Below, piece by piece: positions 25,265 to 34,046 of a DNA stretch of 64,000 nt; within the stretch, counting starts at the first letter, position 1, and each line of letters opens with the position of its first letter. Source of the DNA: Halorubrum lacusprofundi ATCC 49239 (GTDB lineage Archaea; Halobacteriota; Halobacteria; Halobacteriales; Haloferacaceae); contig NC_012029.1 in the NCBI RefSeq assembly GCF_000022205.1, forward strand, positions 1,922,001 through 1,986,000. Reading direction: 5' to 3'. The notes beneath the pieces are model-generated. The model was not told the DNA's origin. It searched no databases and saw nothing but the letters and a program-made list of their open reading frames with translations. Both the position numbers and the translations under genes were made by a program.

Positions 25265-26506
25265 CTACTGCTGTTCGGTCGCGGCCGCGAGGTCGTCGAC
25301 GGAGAAGCCGGGCTCCATCAGGAGGTCCCGCTGGTCGCTCACGTCGCGGCCCTCGCGCATGAGCTGTTTGAACGCCGACTGCGGCGAGAGGTCGCCGATG
25401 AGCACGCCGCCGACGACTTTCCCGTCTTTGAGAGCCACGCGGCGCCACTCGCCCTCGGCGGTGGTCGCCTCGATAGAGTCGTCGCCGAGCGTCGGATGGC
25501 CGAAGGAGAGGAACGGGAAGTCGAAGTGAGTGATCGAGTACGAGGAGACCCACTCGAACTCCTCGCTGCCGTACTCGAGCATGTTGCGAGCGGCGATCGT
25601 TCCCTGTTGCTTGGCCGACCCCCACGAGCCGTTCTTCGCCTGCTCGCCGAGGACCAGGTCGTTGAACGTGGTGATGTCGCCGGCCGCGAACACGTTGTCG
25701 ACGTTGGTGCGCATGAACTCGTCGACGACGATGCCGTTCTCCGTCTCCAGCGACGTGTCCTCGACCAGTTCGGTGTTGAAGTTCAGGCCGATGGCGACGC
25801 CGGCGAAGTCGCACTCGTAGCGATCGCCGTTCGGGTCGACCGCGGCCTCGACGTGACCGTCTTCGTCGACCTCGAAGTGGTCGACGCCGGAGCCGAAGAC
25901 GGGCTCGACGCCGCGTTCGCGCATCGCGTCGTGCATGATCTCCGCGCCTTCCTCGGAGAGCGCGTAGCGCCACCAGGAGTCGCCGCGCATCAGGTACTTC
26001 GCCTCGACGTCCTGCGCGCCGCAGATGGCCGCAAAGTCGATGCCTAAGAGTCCCGCGCCGACGATGACCGCTCGGTCCGCGTCCTCGACGCTCTGTTTGA
26101 TCTTGCGGGCGTCCTGGAACGTCCAGAAGTGGTGGATTCCGTCGGCGTCGGCGTTGCCGACCGGGAGCTGCTGGGGGGTGCCGCCGACCGCGAGCAGGAG
26201 GGTGTCGTACTCGAACGTGTCTCCCTCGTGGGTGTGGATCGCGTCGTTCTCGATGTCGATGTCGACGACGACCGTGTTGAGCCGGAGGTCGACATCGTGA
26301 TCGTCGTACCACGATTCCTGATGGATCGAGATCGGGGCCTCGGGGAGCTTCCCCTTCGCGTACTCTTTGATCAGGATCCGGTTGTAGAGGGACTCACCCT
26401 CGTCCGTGAGAACCGTGATCTCGGCGTCGGGCGCTTCCTCGCGGAGCGTCTCGGCCGCGGACGCACCCGCGATACCATCACCGATGATCACGTACGAATC
26501 GCTCAT
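25265..26506 (-). CDS. FAD/NAD(P)-dependent oxidoreductase (nitrite-reductase/rubredoxin-reductase type)
   Basis: A 413-residue pyridine-nucleotide-disulfide-type oxidoreductase of the FAD/NAD(P) class II group. The FAD-binding motif IIGDGIAGASAAETLRE is near residues 6-22, YNRILIKEYAKGKLPE near 42, the TLLLAVGGTPQQLP loop near 103, the NAD-binding VIVGAGLLGIDFAAI near 147 and the second FAD motif DNVFAAGDITTF near 275. The VSSYSITHFDFPFLSFG C-terminal part matches NADH-dependent nitrite-reductase-like and rubredoxin-reductase-like proteins. No redox-active CxxC is visible. The physiological electron acceptor is unknown. The ATG at 26506 starts the nucleotide-binding fold directly. Confidence 0.85.
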   Translation of the reverse strand: MSDSYVIIGDGIAGASAAETLREEAPDAEITVLTDEGESLYNRILIKEYAKGKLPEAPISIHQESWYDDHDVDLRLNTVVVDIDIENDAIHTHEGDTFEYDTLLLAVGGTPQQLPVGNADADGIHHFWTFQDARKIKQSVEDADRAVIVGAGLLGIDFAAICGAQDVEAKYLMRGDSWWRYALSEEGAEIMHDAMRERGVEPVFGSGVDHFEVDEDGHVEAAVDPNGDRYECDFAGVAIGLNFNTELVEDTSLETENGIVVDEFMRTNVDNVFAAGDITTFNDLVLGEQAKNGSWGSAKQQGTIAARNMLEYGSEEFEWVSSYSITHFDFPFLSFGHPTLGDDSIEATTAEGEWRRVALKDGKVVGGVLIGDLSPQSAFKQLMREGRDVSDQRDLLMEPGFSVDDLAAATEQQ

Positions 26507-26656
26507 ACGCGAGGGTTCGGATTCATGGTTAATGTGGGTTGTCATCCACGCCCGGATCCGTGCGAATACCCCGCAAAGCCGGCTCGACGGGCTGATCGAC
26601 GGCTCCCGGACAGCGAGTCTCTCGGCACGAACCACTCGACGCGGAGCCAGACCTCG

Positions 26657-27235
26657 TCAATGGTCGGCACCCGCGGGCTCGGCGGGGAACTTCTTCTCGC
26701 CCGCTTCGATCGCCACATCCAGCCAGTTTTCCATCGGGATGAGCGGGCACTCGTACGCGTGGTTGTACGCGCACGTCGGGTTGTACGCGACGTTACAGTC
26801 TACCACCCACTCGCCGTCGACGCGGTCACGGTCGGGCTCCAAATCGAGGTACCGCCCCGCGCCGTACGTCGTCTCGCCGCTCGTCTCGTCGCGGAAGGGC
26901 ACCCAGAAGCGGTCGGCGCCGTCGGTGGGGCGATACGCCTGCAGCGTTACGGTCTCGCCGTCGATTTCGAGCCGAAACTCCCCCCAGCGACGGTACGTCT
27001 GCTCGCCGTCGGCGGTCGTCTCAACGGTCACGGTCTCCTTCTCGTCGTGTTCGTGAAGCGGGACGACGAACCGGTACGCCGGGTCCGGGTCGAAGTACGC
27101 CAGTCCGGGGAAGGCGTCGCCTCGCATCGACGCCGGGAGCGGGGACCGCGCGGAGTCGCGAAAGTGCTCGTGTTTCGCCCGCCGCTGTGCCTCGATCTGT
27201 GCGGCCCAGTCGTCATCGGGGGTCGTCTCGGTCAT
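26657..27235 (-). CDS. DUF1684 domain protein (first paralogue)
   Basis: A 192-residue soluble protein of the DUF1684 family. The N-terminal helix WAAQIEAQRRAKHEHFRDSARSPLP and GLAYFDPDPAYRFVVPL lead to a beta-rich core: RRWGEFRLEIDGETVTLQAYRP, FWVPFRDETSGETTYGAGRYLDLE. The hallmark cysteine-rich end is DCNVAYNPTCAYNHAYECPLIPMENWLDVAIEAGEKKF (about residues 148-184). The NPxCAYxxxYxCPLxPxENWL motif may bind a metal; biochemical function is unknown. A second copy is at 47869-48414. Confidence 0.88.
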   Translation of the reverse strand: MTETTPDDDWAAQIEAQRRAKHEHFRDSARSPLPASMRGDAFPGLAYFDPDPAYRFVVPLHEHDEKETVTVETTADGEQTYRRWGEFRLEIDGETVTLQAYRPTDGADRFWVPFRDETSGETTYGAGRYLDLEPDRDRVDGEWVVDCNVAYNPTCAYNHAYECPLIPMENWLDVAIEAGEKKFPAEPAGADH

Positions 27236-27354
27236 ACGTTTATATTGGGCGTTTTGTGCAATAACGATTTCGTCGGGAGAGATCGGTGCCACTGGAACAC
27301 CGAGAAGCGATCGCCTCGCCACAGATTCAAGGCCGTCGCCTCCCAACGAAGCCC

Positions 27355-27951
27355 ATGAAGATCCGGCAGAACATCCGTCACTGGGCGGCCAAAAAGGCGT
27401 TGACGACGCCGGTCGTCGGCGACGTGGCGAACGACAAGCTCGTCGACCTCCACACGAGCATCTTCCTCAACAAGGCCGACGAGGACCGGCGCGAGGAGCG
27501 ACGCGCCCACCTCGACAGCTTCTTCGACGCGACGATGGATACCTACGTCGCTGCCCTAGAGGCCGGTTTCCCGGAGGCGGAGGCCCGCGAGATCACCCAC
27601 GTGCAGGCCAACTTCGACTTCTTCAACCACGGGTGGACGGAGATGATGGAGATCCCGGGCGACGAGCTGGAGCCGCACTACCGCCGGTACGAGTCCTTCT
27701 TCGGCGACCACGGGATCACGATCGACGACCCGCTCGGCGAGTTCCGGCCCGCGGAGGGCATCGTCGAGGCCACCGAGACCCCCGAGAAACTTGAGACGCC
27801 GGAGTACGAGAACGCGCTGGCCGGCTTCGCCGACGACGTGTACGTCGAGACCGACGACGGGGAGACAGTCGTCGGCGGCGAGACTGAGGAGCCAGAAGAG
27901 GTCGACCCGTCCGCTGCGCCCGGACTCGACGAGGACGAGGCGAGCGCCTAA
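27355..27951 (+). CDS. DUF6149 family protein
   Basis: A 198-residue soluble protein. The core MKIRQNIRHWAAKKALTTPVVGDVANDKLVDLHTSIFLNKA, then a helical stretch (RRAHLDSFFDATMDTYVAALEAGFPEAEAREITHVQANFDFFNHGWTEMMEIP) and a very acidic C-terminal tail fit the haloarchaeal DUF6149 family. No catalytic motif is clear. The FDFFNHGWTEMMEIPGDELEPHY segment is the most conserved part. The gene is divergent from the DUF1684 gene, and the two starts are 119 bp apart. Confidence 0.72.
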   Translation: MKIRQNIRHWAAKKALTTPVVGDVANDKLVDLHTSIFLNKADEDRREERRAHLDSFFDATMDTYVAALEAGFPEAEAREITHVQANFDFFNHGWTEMMEIPGDELEPHYRRYESFFGDHGITIDDPLGEFRPAEGIVEATETPEKLETPEYENALAGFADDVYVETDDGETVVGGETEEPEEVDPSAAPGLDEDEASA

Positions 27952-27997
27952 CGGGATCGGGGGCAGGGAGCCGAGAGTATCCGAAACCGCCGCCCAC

Positions 27998-28027
27998 GTT
28001 TATACGTCGGCAGCGTGATTCGCCGAC
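27998..28027 (+). promoter_or_regulatory. TATA box and inverted repeat before the AI-2E transporter gene
   Basis: GTTTATAC at 27998-28005 lies 23-30 bp before the ATG at 28028. GTCGGC (28006-28011) and GCCGAC (28022-28027) form an inverted repeat filling the interval up to the start codon, a possible operator. Confidence 0.45.
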
Positions 28028-29068
28028 ATGAACCGCGGGCAATCGTTTCTCCTTCTCCTCATCGGATCGGTCGCGCTCCTCACGCTTTTCGTCATCAGAC
28101 CGTTTATCGAGTACGTCATCGCCTCCGCGATCCTCGCGTACGTTCTCTTCCCGTTCCACGTGCGGCTCTCGCGGGGGCTTCAAGAGGGACTCTCCAACCG
28201 ATTCCGCGAGTCGCTTGCGCGTCAGTTGGGGTACATGCTGTCCGCGCTCTTCTTGATCGTCTCGTCGATCGTCGCCGTCATCCTGCCGCTCGCGTACATC
28301 TCTTGGGTGTTCGTCCGCGACCTCACGGAGATCGCCCGGGGGAACTCCGATATCGACGTCGAGGCCATCGAGACGGAGCTTGCGGCGCTCACAGGCGAAC
28401 AGATTGAAGTCGGCGAGGTTCTCACAACCGTCGGACAGGTGCTCGCCAACACGCTGTTCGGCGGACTGGGCGGGATCGTCACCACCGCGCTCCGCGCGTC
28501 GGTCGGACTCTCGCTGGCGCTATTTCTGGTTTACTACACCCTGCTCGACGGGCCGGCGTTCGTTCGGTGGCTCCGTCAGACGAGCCCGCTTCCGGCGGAT
28601 GTCACGTCCGACCTCGTCGATCGGGTCGACGCGATGACCCGCGGGGTCGTGATCGGTCACATCGTCGTGGCGCTGTTGCAGGCGCTGGTCGCGGGACTCG
28701 GCCTCTGGGCGGCGGGGATCCCGAACGTCGTCTTCTGGACGTTCGTGATGGCGGTGTTGGCGCTGGTGCCGCTAGTCGGAGCGTTCTTCGTCTGGGGGCC
28801 CGCAGCGGCGTACCTCGTCGCGATCGACCAGGTGACGGCCGGAGTGTTCCTCGCGATATACGGGGTCCTCGTCATCGCGATGGTGGACAACTACGCGCGC
28901 CCGATCGTTATCGACCAGCAGGCGCACCTGAATCCGGCGGTGATCCTCCTCGGGGTGTTCGGCGGGATCTACTCCATCGGATTCACCGGACTGTTCGTCG
29001 GTCCCATCGTCATCGGGGTACTCGCGGCCACGCTGGAGACGTTCCGGGAGGATTACGACCTTATCTAA
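28028..29068 (+). CDS. AI-2E family transporter
   Basis: A 346-residue membrane protein of the AI-2 exporter (PerM/UPF0118) superfamily with about seven to eight helices. The first two helices are SFLLLLIGSVALLTLFVIRPFIEYVIASAILAYVLFPFH, followed by an amphipathic region. The conserved C-terminal blocks are GVVIGHIVVALLQALVAGLGLW near 208, VFWTFVMAVLALVPLVGAFFVWGPAAAYL near 235 and PIVIDQQAHLNPAVILLGVFGGIYSIGFTGLFVGPIVIG. Substrates in the superfamily range from autoinducer-2 to Na+(Li+)/H+, so the substrate here is open. The TATA box supports the leaderless ATG. Confidence 0.88.
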   Translation: MNRGQSFLLLLIGSVALLTLFVIRPFIEYVIASAILAYVLFPFHVRLSRGLQEGLSNRFRESLARQLGYMLSALFLIVSSIVAVILPLAYISWVFVRDLTEIARGNSDIDVEAIETELAALTGEQIEVGEVLTTVGQVLANTLFGGLGGIVTTALRASVGLSLALFLVYYTLLDGPAFVRWLRQTSPLPADVTSDLVDRVDAMTRGVVIGHIVVALLQALVAGLGLWAAGIPNVVFWTFVMAVLALVPLVGAFFVWGPAAAYLVAIDQVTAGVFLAIYGVLVIAMVDNYARPIVIDQQAHLNPAVILLGVFGGIYSIGFTGLFVGPIVIGVLAATLETFREDYDLI

Positions 29069-29114
29069 CGGTGTGCGGGTCGTATCGCACATATTCGAGC
29101 GACGCGCGGAGGTC

Positions 29115-29122
29115 GTTTTAAA
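29115..29122 (+). promoter_or_regulatory. TATA box of the TspO gene
   Basis: TTTTAAAT about 28 bp before the ATG at 29147, positioned for a leaderless message. Confidence 0.5.
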
Positions 29123-29146
29123 TCGCTTGCGCTCGTATCTCGTTTC

Positions 29147-29683
29147 ATGTCCACCTCCGTCGGCGCGCGTCTCCCGGACTGGCGCGACGCCCTGCTCGTC
29201 GTCGCCGCCGCGGTCGCGGTCAACCTGATCGGCGCGGTCGGCGTCCCCTTCACCGCCACCGAGAGCGCGTGGTTCGCCGGCCTCGACCTGCCCGCCTACT
29301 ACCCGCCGAGTTGGGCGTTCGGCGTCGTCTGGCCGATTCTGTACGCGCTGATCGGCGCCGCAGCCGCACTCGTCTACCTCGGCGGCCGCGAGGGGCGCGA
29401 GGGACGCGCTGACGGGTCAACACGGATCGCCCGCGACGCCCGAATCGCGCTCGGGCTGTTCGGCGCCCAGCTCGCCGTCAACGTCGCGTGGTCGCCCGTC
29501 TTCTGGGGGCTCGAACGCGCGGACCTCGGGCTCGTCGTCCTCGGACTCCTGCTCCCGCTCGTCGTCGCGACGATCGTCGCGTTCGACCGGGTCGACCGCC
29601 GGGCGGCCCTCCTGCTCGTCCCGTACCTCGCGTGGGTCTGCTTCGCGACCGCGCTCAACTACGGGATCTGGGCGCTAAACTAG
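29147..29683 (+). CDS. tspO: TspO/MBR family tryptophan-rich sensory protein
   Basis: A 178-residue five-helix membrane protein of the TspO/translocator-protein family, which binds porphyrins and acts in stress or light-dependent regulation in bacteria. Signature residues are visible: LDLPAYYPPSWAFGVVWPILYALIGAAAALVY (about 48-79), the FGAQLAVNVAWSPVFWGL helix near 105-122 and the closing PYLAWVCFATALNYGIWALN. The Pro-Pro-Ser-Trp and Trp-Pro motifs and late Trp residues are conserved porphyrin-pocket positions. A Gly/Arg/Glu-rich loop between helices 2 and 3 is longer than in bacterial proteins. Confidence 0.9.
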   Translation: MSTSVGARLPDWRDALLVVAAAVAVNLIGAVGVPFTATESAWFAGLDLPAYYPPSWAFGVVWPILYALIGAAAALVYLGGREGREGRADGSTRIARDARIALGLFGAQLAVNVAWSPVFWGLERADLGLVVLGLLLPLVVATIVAFDRVDRRAALLLVPYLAWVCFATALNYGIWALN

Positions 29684-29691
29684 CGGACCGG

Positions 29692-30327
29692 CTACTCCTT
29701 GCGCTCTCCGCTCTCTCCGCTCTCTCCGCGCTCCCCCAGTCGCGCTGCGATGAACTCCCGTTCCGCCGGATCGAGGTCACGGTCGCCGTCGCGGAAGGCG
29801 CGCAGTCCCGCCCGGTACCGGCCTCCGCTCGCGTCGTCCCCTGCGGCCGGCTCGCCCGCCGACCGCTCCAGTACCAGCTCGGCGATCCCGGTGTTCTCGC
29901 CCGTGTACGCGAAGCCGCATTTATAAAGCGCCGCGTAGGCGAACGAATTGTTGACCGCGATCTTCACCCGGTCGTACCCGTCGGCCGCGAGTCGAGCGAC
30001 CGTGCGATCGATGAGTCGCGGGCCGAGCCCCTCAGCGCGGCGCGCGACGTGGACGGTGACGTATCGGAGGCGACAGCAGTCGGGGTCGGTTCGGTCCGAC
30101 GAGAAGGAGATCGCCGCGACAACGTCGTCGTCGAACTCGCTCGCCTCGACGGTCGGGGGCAGAGGCTCGTCCGGTTCCCACTCCGGGACCGCCGGCGAGC
30201 CGTCCGAGGTCCGCAACACCGCCTTGCCCGGCGCGCCGACGACGAACTTCCCGGCGTAGGCGAACGCCCGGTAGTCGAGCCGCAGCGTCGTCCCCGAGTC
30301 CGGGCCGCCGACGAGCGCGTACTCCAT
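29692..30327 (-). CDS. GNAT family acetyltransferase
   Basis: A 211-residue protein with a GNAT core. YVTVHVARRAEGLGPRLIDRTVARLAADGYDRVKIAVNNSFAYAALYKCGF (about residues 89-139) contains the acetyl-CoA pyrophosphate loop (a variant of RxxGxG/A, here RRAEGLGPRL) and the Asn-x-Ala-Tyr-x2-Leu-Tyr-x3-Gly-Phe motif B. The N-terminal half is a beta-rich extension that may recognise the substrate. The C-terminus ends in a short Glu/Ser/Gly repeat (SGESGER) from a 9-bp tandem repeat at about 29701-29730. Substrate unknown. A minus-strand TATA (CATTTATACGG) about 24 bp upstream marks the start. Confidence 0.78.
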   Translation of the reverse strand: MEYALVGGPDSGTTLRLDYRAFAYAGKFVVGAPGKAVLRTSDGSPAVPEWEPDEPLPPTVEASEFDDDVVAAISFSSDRTDPDCCRLRYVTVHVARRAEGLGPRLIDRTVARLAADGYDRVKIAVNNSFAYAALYKCGFAYTGENTGIAELVLERSAGEPAAGDDASGGRYRAGLRAFRDGDRDLDPAEREFIAARLGERGESGESGERKE

Positions 30328-30410
30328 GGCGACCGCTACGGCTCGTCCGTATAAATGAACGGGGGCTCGCCGCGAACGCCTTTTAAGTGTCTCCGCCGCC
30401 GATCGCCACC

Positions 30411-30986
30411 ATGTACGGCCTCGGCGACGTTCGCTTCTTCGACCGGATCGCCCCGCTGTACGACCGCGTCATGCCGCCGGCCGACGGCGAGACGCTGGCC
30501 GCGGGACTCGACCACGCGACGCGACCGATCGACCGACTGCTCGACATCGGCGGCGGCTCCGGGCGCGCGGCGGCCGCGCTGACCGGTCCCGATATCACCG
30601 TCGTCGACGCCTCGCTCGGGATGCTGGCGCGCGCTCGGGAGCACCGCGGGCTCTCGGGCGTCGCCGGCGACGCGGGGCGGCTTCCGTTCCGCGACGGATC
30701 GGTCGACGCCGCAATGGTCGTCGACGCGTTTCACCACCTGCCCGATCAGGCGGCCGCGATCGGGGAAGCTGCGCGTGTGATCGCCCCTGGCGGCGCGCTC
30801 GTGATCCGGGAGTTCGACCCGACGAACCCGCTCGGCAGAGTCCTCGTCGCGAGCGAGCACGCGATCGGGATGGAGTCGCGGTTCCGTTCCCCAGACGATC
30901 TCGCCGCCGCGCTCGCCGACGCCGGGTTCGATCCGCGGGTCGTCGACCGCGGCTTCGGCTACACGGTCGTGGGCGTGCGGGAGTGA
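30411..30986 (+). CDS. Class I SAM-dependent methyltransferase
   Basis: A 191-residue methyltransferase with a UbiE-like layout. Motif I LLDIGGGSGRAAAALTG is near residue 43, the SAM-ribose acid in VVDASLGMLARARE near 65, motif II GDAGRLPFRDGSVDAAMVVDAFHHLPD near 86-112 and motif III ARVIAPGGALVIREFDP near 124. The N-terminus DVRFFDRIAPLYDRVMPPAD resembles UbiE/COQ5 methyltransferases of quinone biosynthesis, but the protein is shorter. The substrate is not assigned. TTTTAAGTG about 25 bp before the ATG supports a leaderless start and rejects an in-frame start eight codons earlier. Confidence 0.85.
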   Translation: MYGLGDVRFFDRIAPLYDRVMPPADGETLAAGLDHATRPIDRLLDIGGGSGRAAAALTGPDITVVDASLGMLARAREHRGLSGVAGDAGRLPFRDGSVDAAMVVDAFHHLPDQAAAIGEAARVIAPGGALVIREFDPTNPLGRVLVASEHAIGMESRFRSPDDLAAALADAGFDPRVVDRGFGYTVVGVRE

Positions 30987-31090
30987 GGGTGAGAGTCGGT
31001 GAGAAATCCGGCCTCGCAAGTCTGGCCGGTGACGGGGACGTCGACGGGGTTGTCGTCGGAGCCGACGGTAACACGAACCTCCACTAACAG

Positions 31091-31098
31091 GGTTATCG
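31091..31098 (+). promoter_or_regulatory. TATA-like box of the rhodanese gene
   Basis: GGTTATCG about 29 bp before the ATG at 31124. Confidence 0.4.
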
Positions 31099-31123
31099 TG
31101 GTCCCGCCGCAACCCGCGATCGA

Positions 31124-32131
31124 ATGGACGACAGACCCACGCGGACCTCCAGACGATCGGTATTGGCCTCGGCAGGCGCGGCGCTCGCGGCGACGGCCGG
31201 CTGTCTCGGCTCGACCGACAGCGACGACGAACAGCCGTCGGCGTACACGACGCCCGCGGCCGCCGAGTTCGACGGCGTCGTCGACAGCCAGTGGCTCGAA
31301 TCGAACCTCGACGACGTGCACCTGCTCGACGCCCGCGACGAGGAGGCGTTCAGCGAGGGGCGGATCCCCGGCGCGTACCACTTCCCGGATTCCGAGATGC
31401 TGGACAGCTACGCCGAGGAGACCTCCGACGGGTTCGAGGTCTCCCCCGAGGCGATCGCGTGGACGCTCTCGGAAGCGGGGATCGAGCCCGACGACGACGT
31501 GGTGGTGTACGGCGCGGAGTCGAACCTCTGGGAGACGTACGCCATCTACACGCTCAACGCGCTCGGCCACGAGGGGCAGGTCAGCCTGCTCGACGGCGGG
31601 TTCACCGTCTGGGACGCAGCCGGCGGCGAGACCGTCTCTGAGGCCCCCGAGGCGCAGGAAGCCACCTACGAGCCCGAACTGGACACCGGCGTGGTGGCGA
31701 CGCGGGAGTTCGTCGCCGACAACGTCGACGAGGACGGCGCCGCGATCCCGATCCTCGACATGCGCTCGCCCGAGGAGTACTGGGGCGTCGACGAGCGCGG
31801 CGACCTCAGCCGGTTCGGCCACGTCACCGGCGCGACCAACCTCAACTTCGTCCAGAGCATCGACGACGAGGCCGGTCGGCTCCGCTCTCCCGAGGAGTTG
31901 GAGACGCTGTGGATCGACGACGCCGGTATCTCGCCCGACGAGACGGCGGTCGCCTACTGTCAGACCGCGATCCGGGCGTCGGTCGGCTGGTTCGTCCTCG
32001 ATCAGCTCGGCTGGGAGGACGTGCGCAACTACGAGGGGAGCTGGGCCGACTGGGGAACGCTCTCGGAGGATAACGGCTACTACTACACCAGCGGCGAGGA
32101 CACCGGGACAGTCGTCGACACGTTCGCGTAA
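31124..32131 (+). CDS. Tat-exported lipoprotein sulfurtransferase, two rhodanese domains
   Basis: A 335-residue thiosulfate/mercaptopyruvate sulfurtransferase-like protein. The leader has a twin-arginine motif (TSRRSVLASAGAAL, about residues 8-21) and a lipobox LAATAGC with Cys-27, so it is exported folded and lipid-anchored, as many haloarchaeal proteins are. Domain 1 (about 52-165) has the rhodanese frame (HLLDARDEEAFSEGRIPGAYHFP) but its loop VVVYGAESNLWETY has no catalytic Cys. Domain 2 (about 183-325) has DMRSPEEYWG and the active-site loop VAYCQTAIRAS with the Cys. An inactive first and active second domain is normal for TST-type enzymes. Confidence 0.9.
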   Translation: MDDRPTRTSRRSVLASAGAALAATAGCLGSTDSDDEQPSAYTTPAAAEFDGVVDSQWLESNLDDVHLLDARDEEAFSEGRIPGAYHFPDSEMLDSYAEETSDGFEVSPEAIAWTLSEAGIEPDDDVVVYGAESNLWETYAIYTLNALGHEGQVSLLDGGFTVWDAAGGETVSEAPEAQEATYEPELDTGVVATREFVADNVDEDGAAIPILDMRSPEEYWGVDERGDLSRFGHVTGATNLNFVQSIDDEAGRLRSPEELETLWIDDAGISPDETAVAYCQTAIRASVGWFVLDQLGWEDVRNYEGSWADWGTLSEDNGYYYTSGEDTGTVVDTFA

Positions 32132-32239
32132 ATGGTCTTCGTCGGCGCTGTTGGAGTCCTACCCTTCAGGTATACTGTGGAATGAGACAGGGTAACTACC
32201 CCCGATGTTTTCCTAGTCGGAATTCCAATAGTAGGGCGG

Positions 32240-33553
32240 ATGGCTGCCTACGAAATCGGGCTACTGATCATTGGCTTTGCGATCTTGGGGGCAGCCATTC
32301 TGCCACGGTTGCTCGAACACCGCCCGCTGTCGTTTCCGATTATATACGTCACATTCGGGCTCCTCCTGTTCACGGTTATTCCTGGCACTCCATCTCTGAA
32401 CCCGGTCGAGAGCTCCTACGTGACCGAGCGGCTCACCGAACTCGTCGTGATCATCTCACTTATGGGAGCCGGGTTAAAGATCGACCGCCCGTTTTCCCTC
32501 AAGACGTGGTCCGCGGCGTGGCGGCTGATTCTCATTGCACTCCCGATCACTGCTGGGGTAATGGCAGTCCTCGCGTGGGGGATCATCGGTCTGTTGCCAG
32601 CCACGGCCATCTTACTCGGGGCCGTGATCGCGCCGACCGATCCGGTGCTCGCATCAGGCGTCGGGTCGGGCGCACCGCTGACGGAACTCGAAGAAGAACA
32701 GGACCCGAGACAGCGGTGGGGGACGGTTCGATTTTCACTCACTGCGGAGGCCGGCTTCAACGACGGGTTAGCCTTTCCGCTTACGAATCTGGCTATTGCG
32801 GCAGCCGGGGCGGCGCTTGTAGAGGGAGCGTCCTGGTCATGGCTGGTTGACTGGGTTCTCGTTGATGTCCTCTATAAGATCGCGGCGGGGGTTGTCCTCG
32901 GCTATGTGATCGGAAATCTCATGGGCCGGTTTCTGTTTCGGTTACCCACGACTGAGAGTGTCGCCGAGATAATGGGGGGCGGTCAGGAGGTAATGGCAGG
33001 GATCGAAGCGCTGGCCACAACGCTGATCGCGTACAGCGTGACCGAACTCCTGGGCGGGTATGGTTTCATTGCTGTCTTCGTGGGTGCACTGACACTCAGA
33101 CACTTCGAGTGGGAACACGACTACTACGTGGAGCTTCATGATTTCGCCGTCGTCGTCGAACGGCTTCTCATGGCGACGGTTCTCGTACTGTTCGGAGGGG
33201 CTATCGCCGGGGGATTGTTAGGAGCCTTAACGTGGACTGAAGCACTGATTGGGATGATCCTCCTCCTGGTAGTTCGGCCAGTGGCCGGGATTCTCAGCTT
33301 TATCGGAACGGCTGCTTCCTGGCCGGAGCGGGCCGTGATCGGGTTTTTCGGTATTCGAGGCATCGGCTCGTTCTATTACCTCTCCCACGCCTTGGCGGAG
33401 TCGTCGTTTCAGGAGATAGAGCTCCTCATCGCGGCAGAACAGCTCTGGGCTTTCGTCGGATTCGTCGTCCTAATGTCGATCATCCTGCACGGGATGAGTG
33501 CAAACCCGGTCATGAACGCCCTCAATCGACGGCAGCAGCGTCAGGAGAATTAG
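32240..33553 (+). CDS. Cation:proton antiporter (CPA family)
   Basis: A 437-residue membrane antiporter with about 12 helices, of the NhaP/CPA1 type that exchanges Na+ or K+ for H+. LITTLE loops contain the Na+/H+ exchanger landmarks: LVVIISLMGAGLKIDRPF near residue 69, GAVIAPTDPVLASGVGSG near 124 (the conserved Asp of the ion site), FSLTAEAGFNDGLAFPL near 162 (second Asp motif ND) and IGFFGIRGIGSFYYLSHAL near 370. It uses more A+T and less skewed codons than genes on either side, as do the regulator and OsmC genes downstream. Confidence 0.9.
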   Translation: MAAYEIGLLIIGFAILGAAILPRLLEHRPLSFPIIYVTFGLLLFTVIPGTPSLNPVESSYVTERLTELVVIISLMGAGLKIDRPFSLKTWSAAWRLILIALPITAGVMAVLAWGIIGLLPATAILLGAVIAPTDPVLASGVGSGAPLTELEEEQDPRQRWGTVRFSLTAEAGFNDGLAFPLTNLAIAAAGAALVEGASWSWLVDWVLVDVLYKIAAGVVLGYVIGNLMGRFLFRLPTTESVAEIMGGGQEVMAGIEALATTLIAYSVTELLGGYGFIAVFVGALTLRHFEWEHDYYVELHDFAVVVERLLMATVLVLFGGAIAGGLLGALTWTEALIGMILLLVVRPVAGILSFIGTAASWPERAVIGFFGIRGIGSFYYLSHALAESSFQEIELLIAAEQLWAFVGFVVLMSIILHGMSANPVMNALNRRQQRQEN

Positions 33554-34046
33554 GAGGGGTCCGATCGATGACGGGAGTGGATGAATCGGTGCAGTTGATC
33601 GATTGCTTATAAGTGAGAGTGAGTTGTTGCTGGCGGCTGTTCATAAGTCTCTGACAGAACGGTGAACATCTCCAAAGCCCCAGCCGCGAGGAGGTCGCAC
33701 GCTCGCTGTCGTTCGAAAGGCGCAAAGCGACTTTCGCGATGTCGTCAGAATCCGCCGGATTCTGACTGCTAGCCGGAAATTGAAAATTTCCGGCGACGAC
33801 GAGAGCATCCGGCGTCTCGAACCACGCGCCTCACTCGGTCGCTACCACTCTCCTCGTTGCGGTGTCGCCGGCGCCCTCCTCGCGAGCCTACGGCCAGCTC
33901 GCAGGCACGCCGAGCGAGAGCAAAGCTCTCGCTTGCAGCCGGCGGCAAAGCCGCCGGCGACGCCACCGCCGTGCTATTTCTAAGCGATCGTCGCAGTCGC
34001 TCACGACCATTTAAATGCCATCCCGCTGCGGACACGAACTGTTTTG
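33554..34046. other. Gene-free interval with hairpins
   Basis: No convincing coding sequence is visible. The left part (33554-33740) is fairly A+T-rich at first. The middle carries four perfect hairpins in a row (separate entry). The right end has CATTTAAATG (34008-34017), a 10-bp palindrome that can serve as a TATA box for the regulator gene. Short reading frames here translate to Arg/Ser/Ala low-complexity sequence and are taken as noise. Confidence 0.6.
33744..33958. repeat. Cluster of four perfect inverted repeats
   Basis: Four hairpins: 33744-33766 (10-bp arms, 3-nt loop), 33772-33794 (GCCGGAAATT, 10-bp arms, loop GAA), 33913-33933 (9-bp arms, loop AAA) and 33938-33958 (GCCGGCGGC, 9-bp arms, loop AAA). 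Such a density of perfect short-loop hairpins is not explained by the flanking genes. They may be terminators, remnants of mobile-element ends or a structured RNA. Confidence 0.75.

Noticed and set aside
24692-26312. Long open frames on both strands (451 and 501 codons) overlapping the kinase and oxidoreductase genes
   Set aside because: They cross the boundary between two well-supported genes, are Arg/Val- or Arg/Pro-rich and match no family. They are shadows of high-GC codons.
31124-32131. Missing Cys in the first rhodanese domain as a sign of decay
   Set aside because: An inactive first domain and active second domain is normal for TST-type sulfurtransferases.
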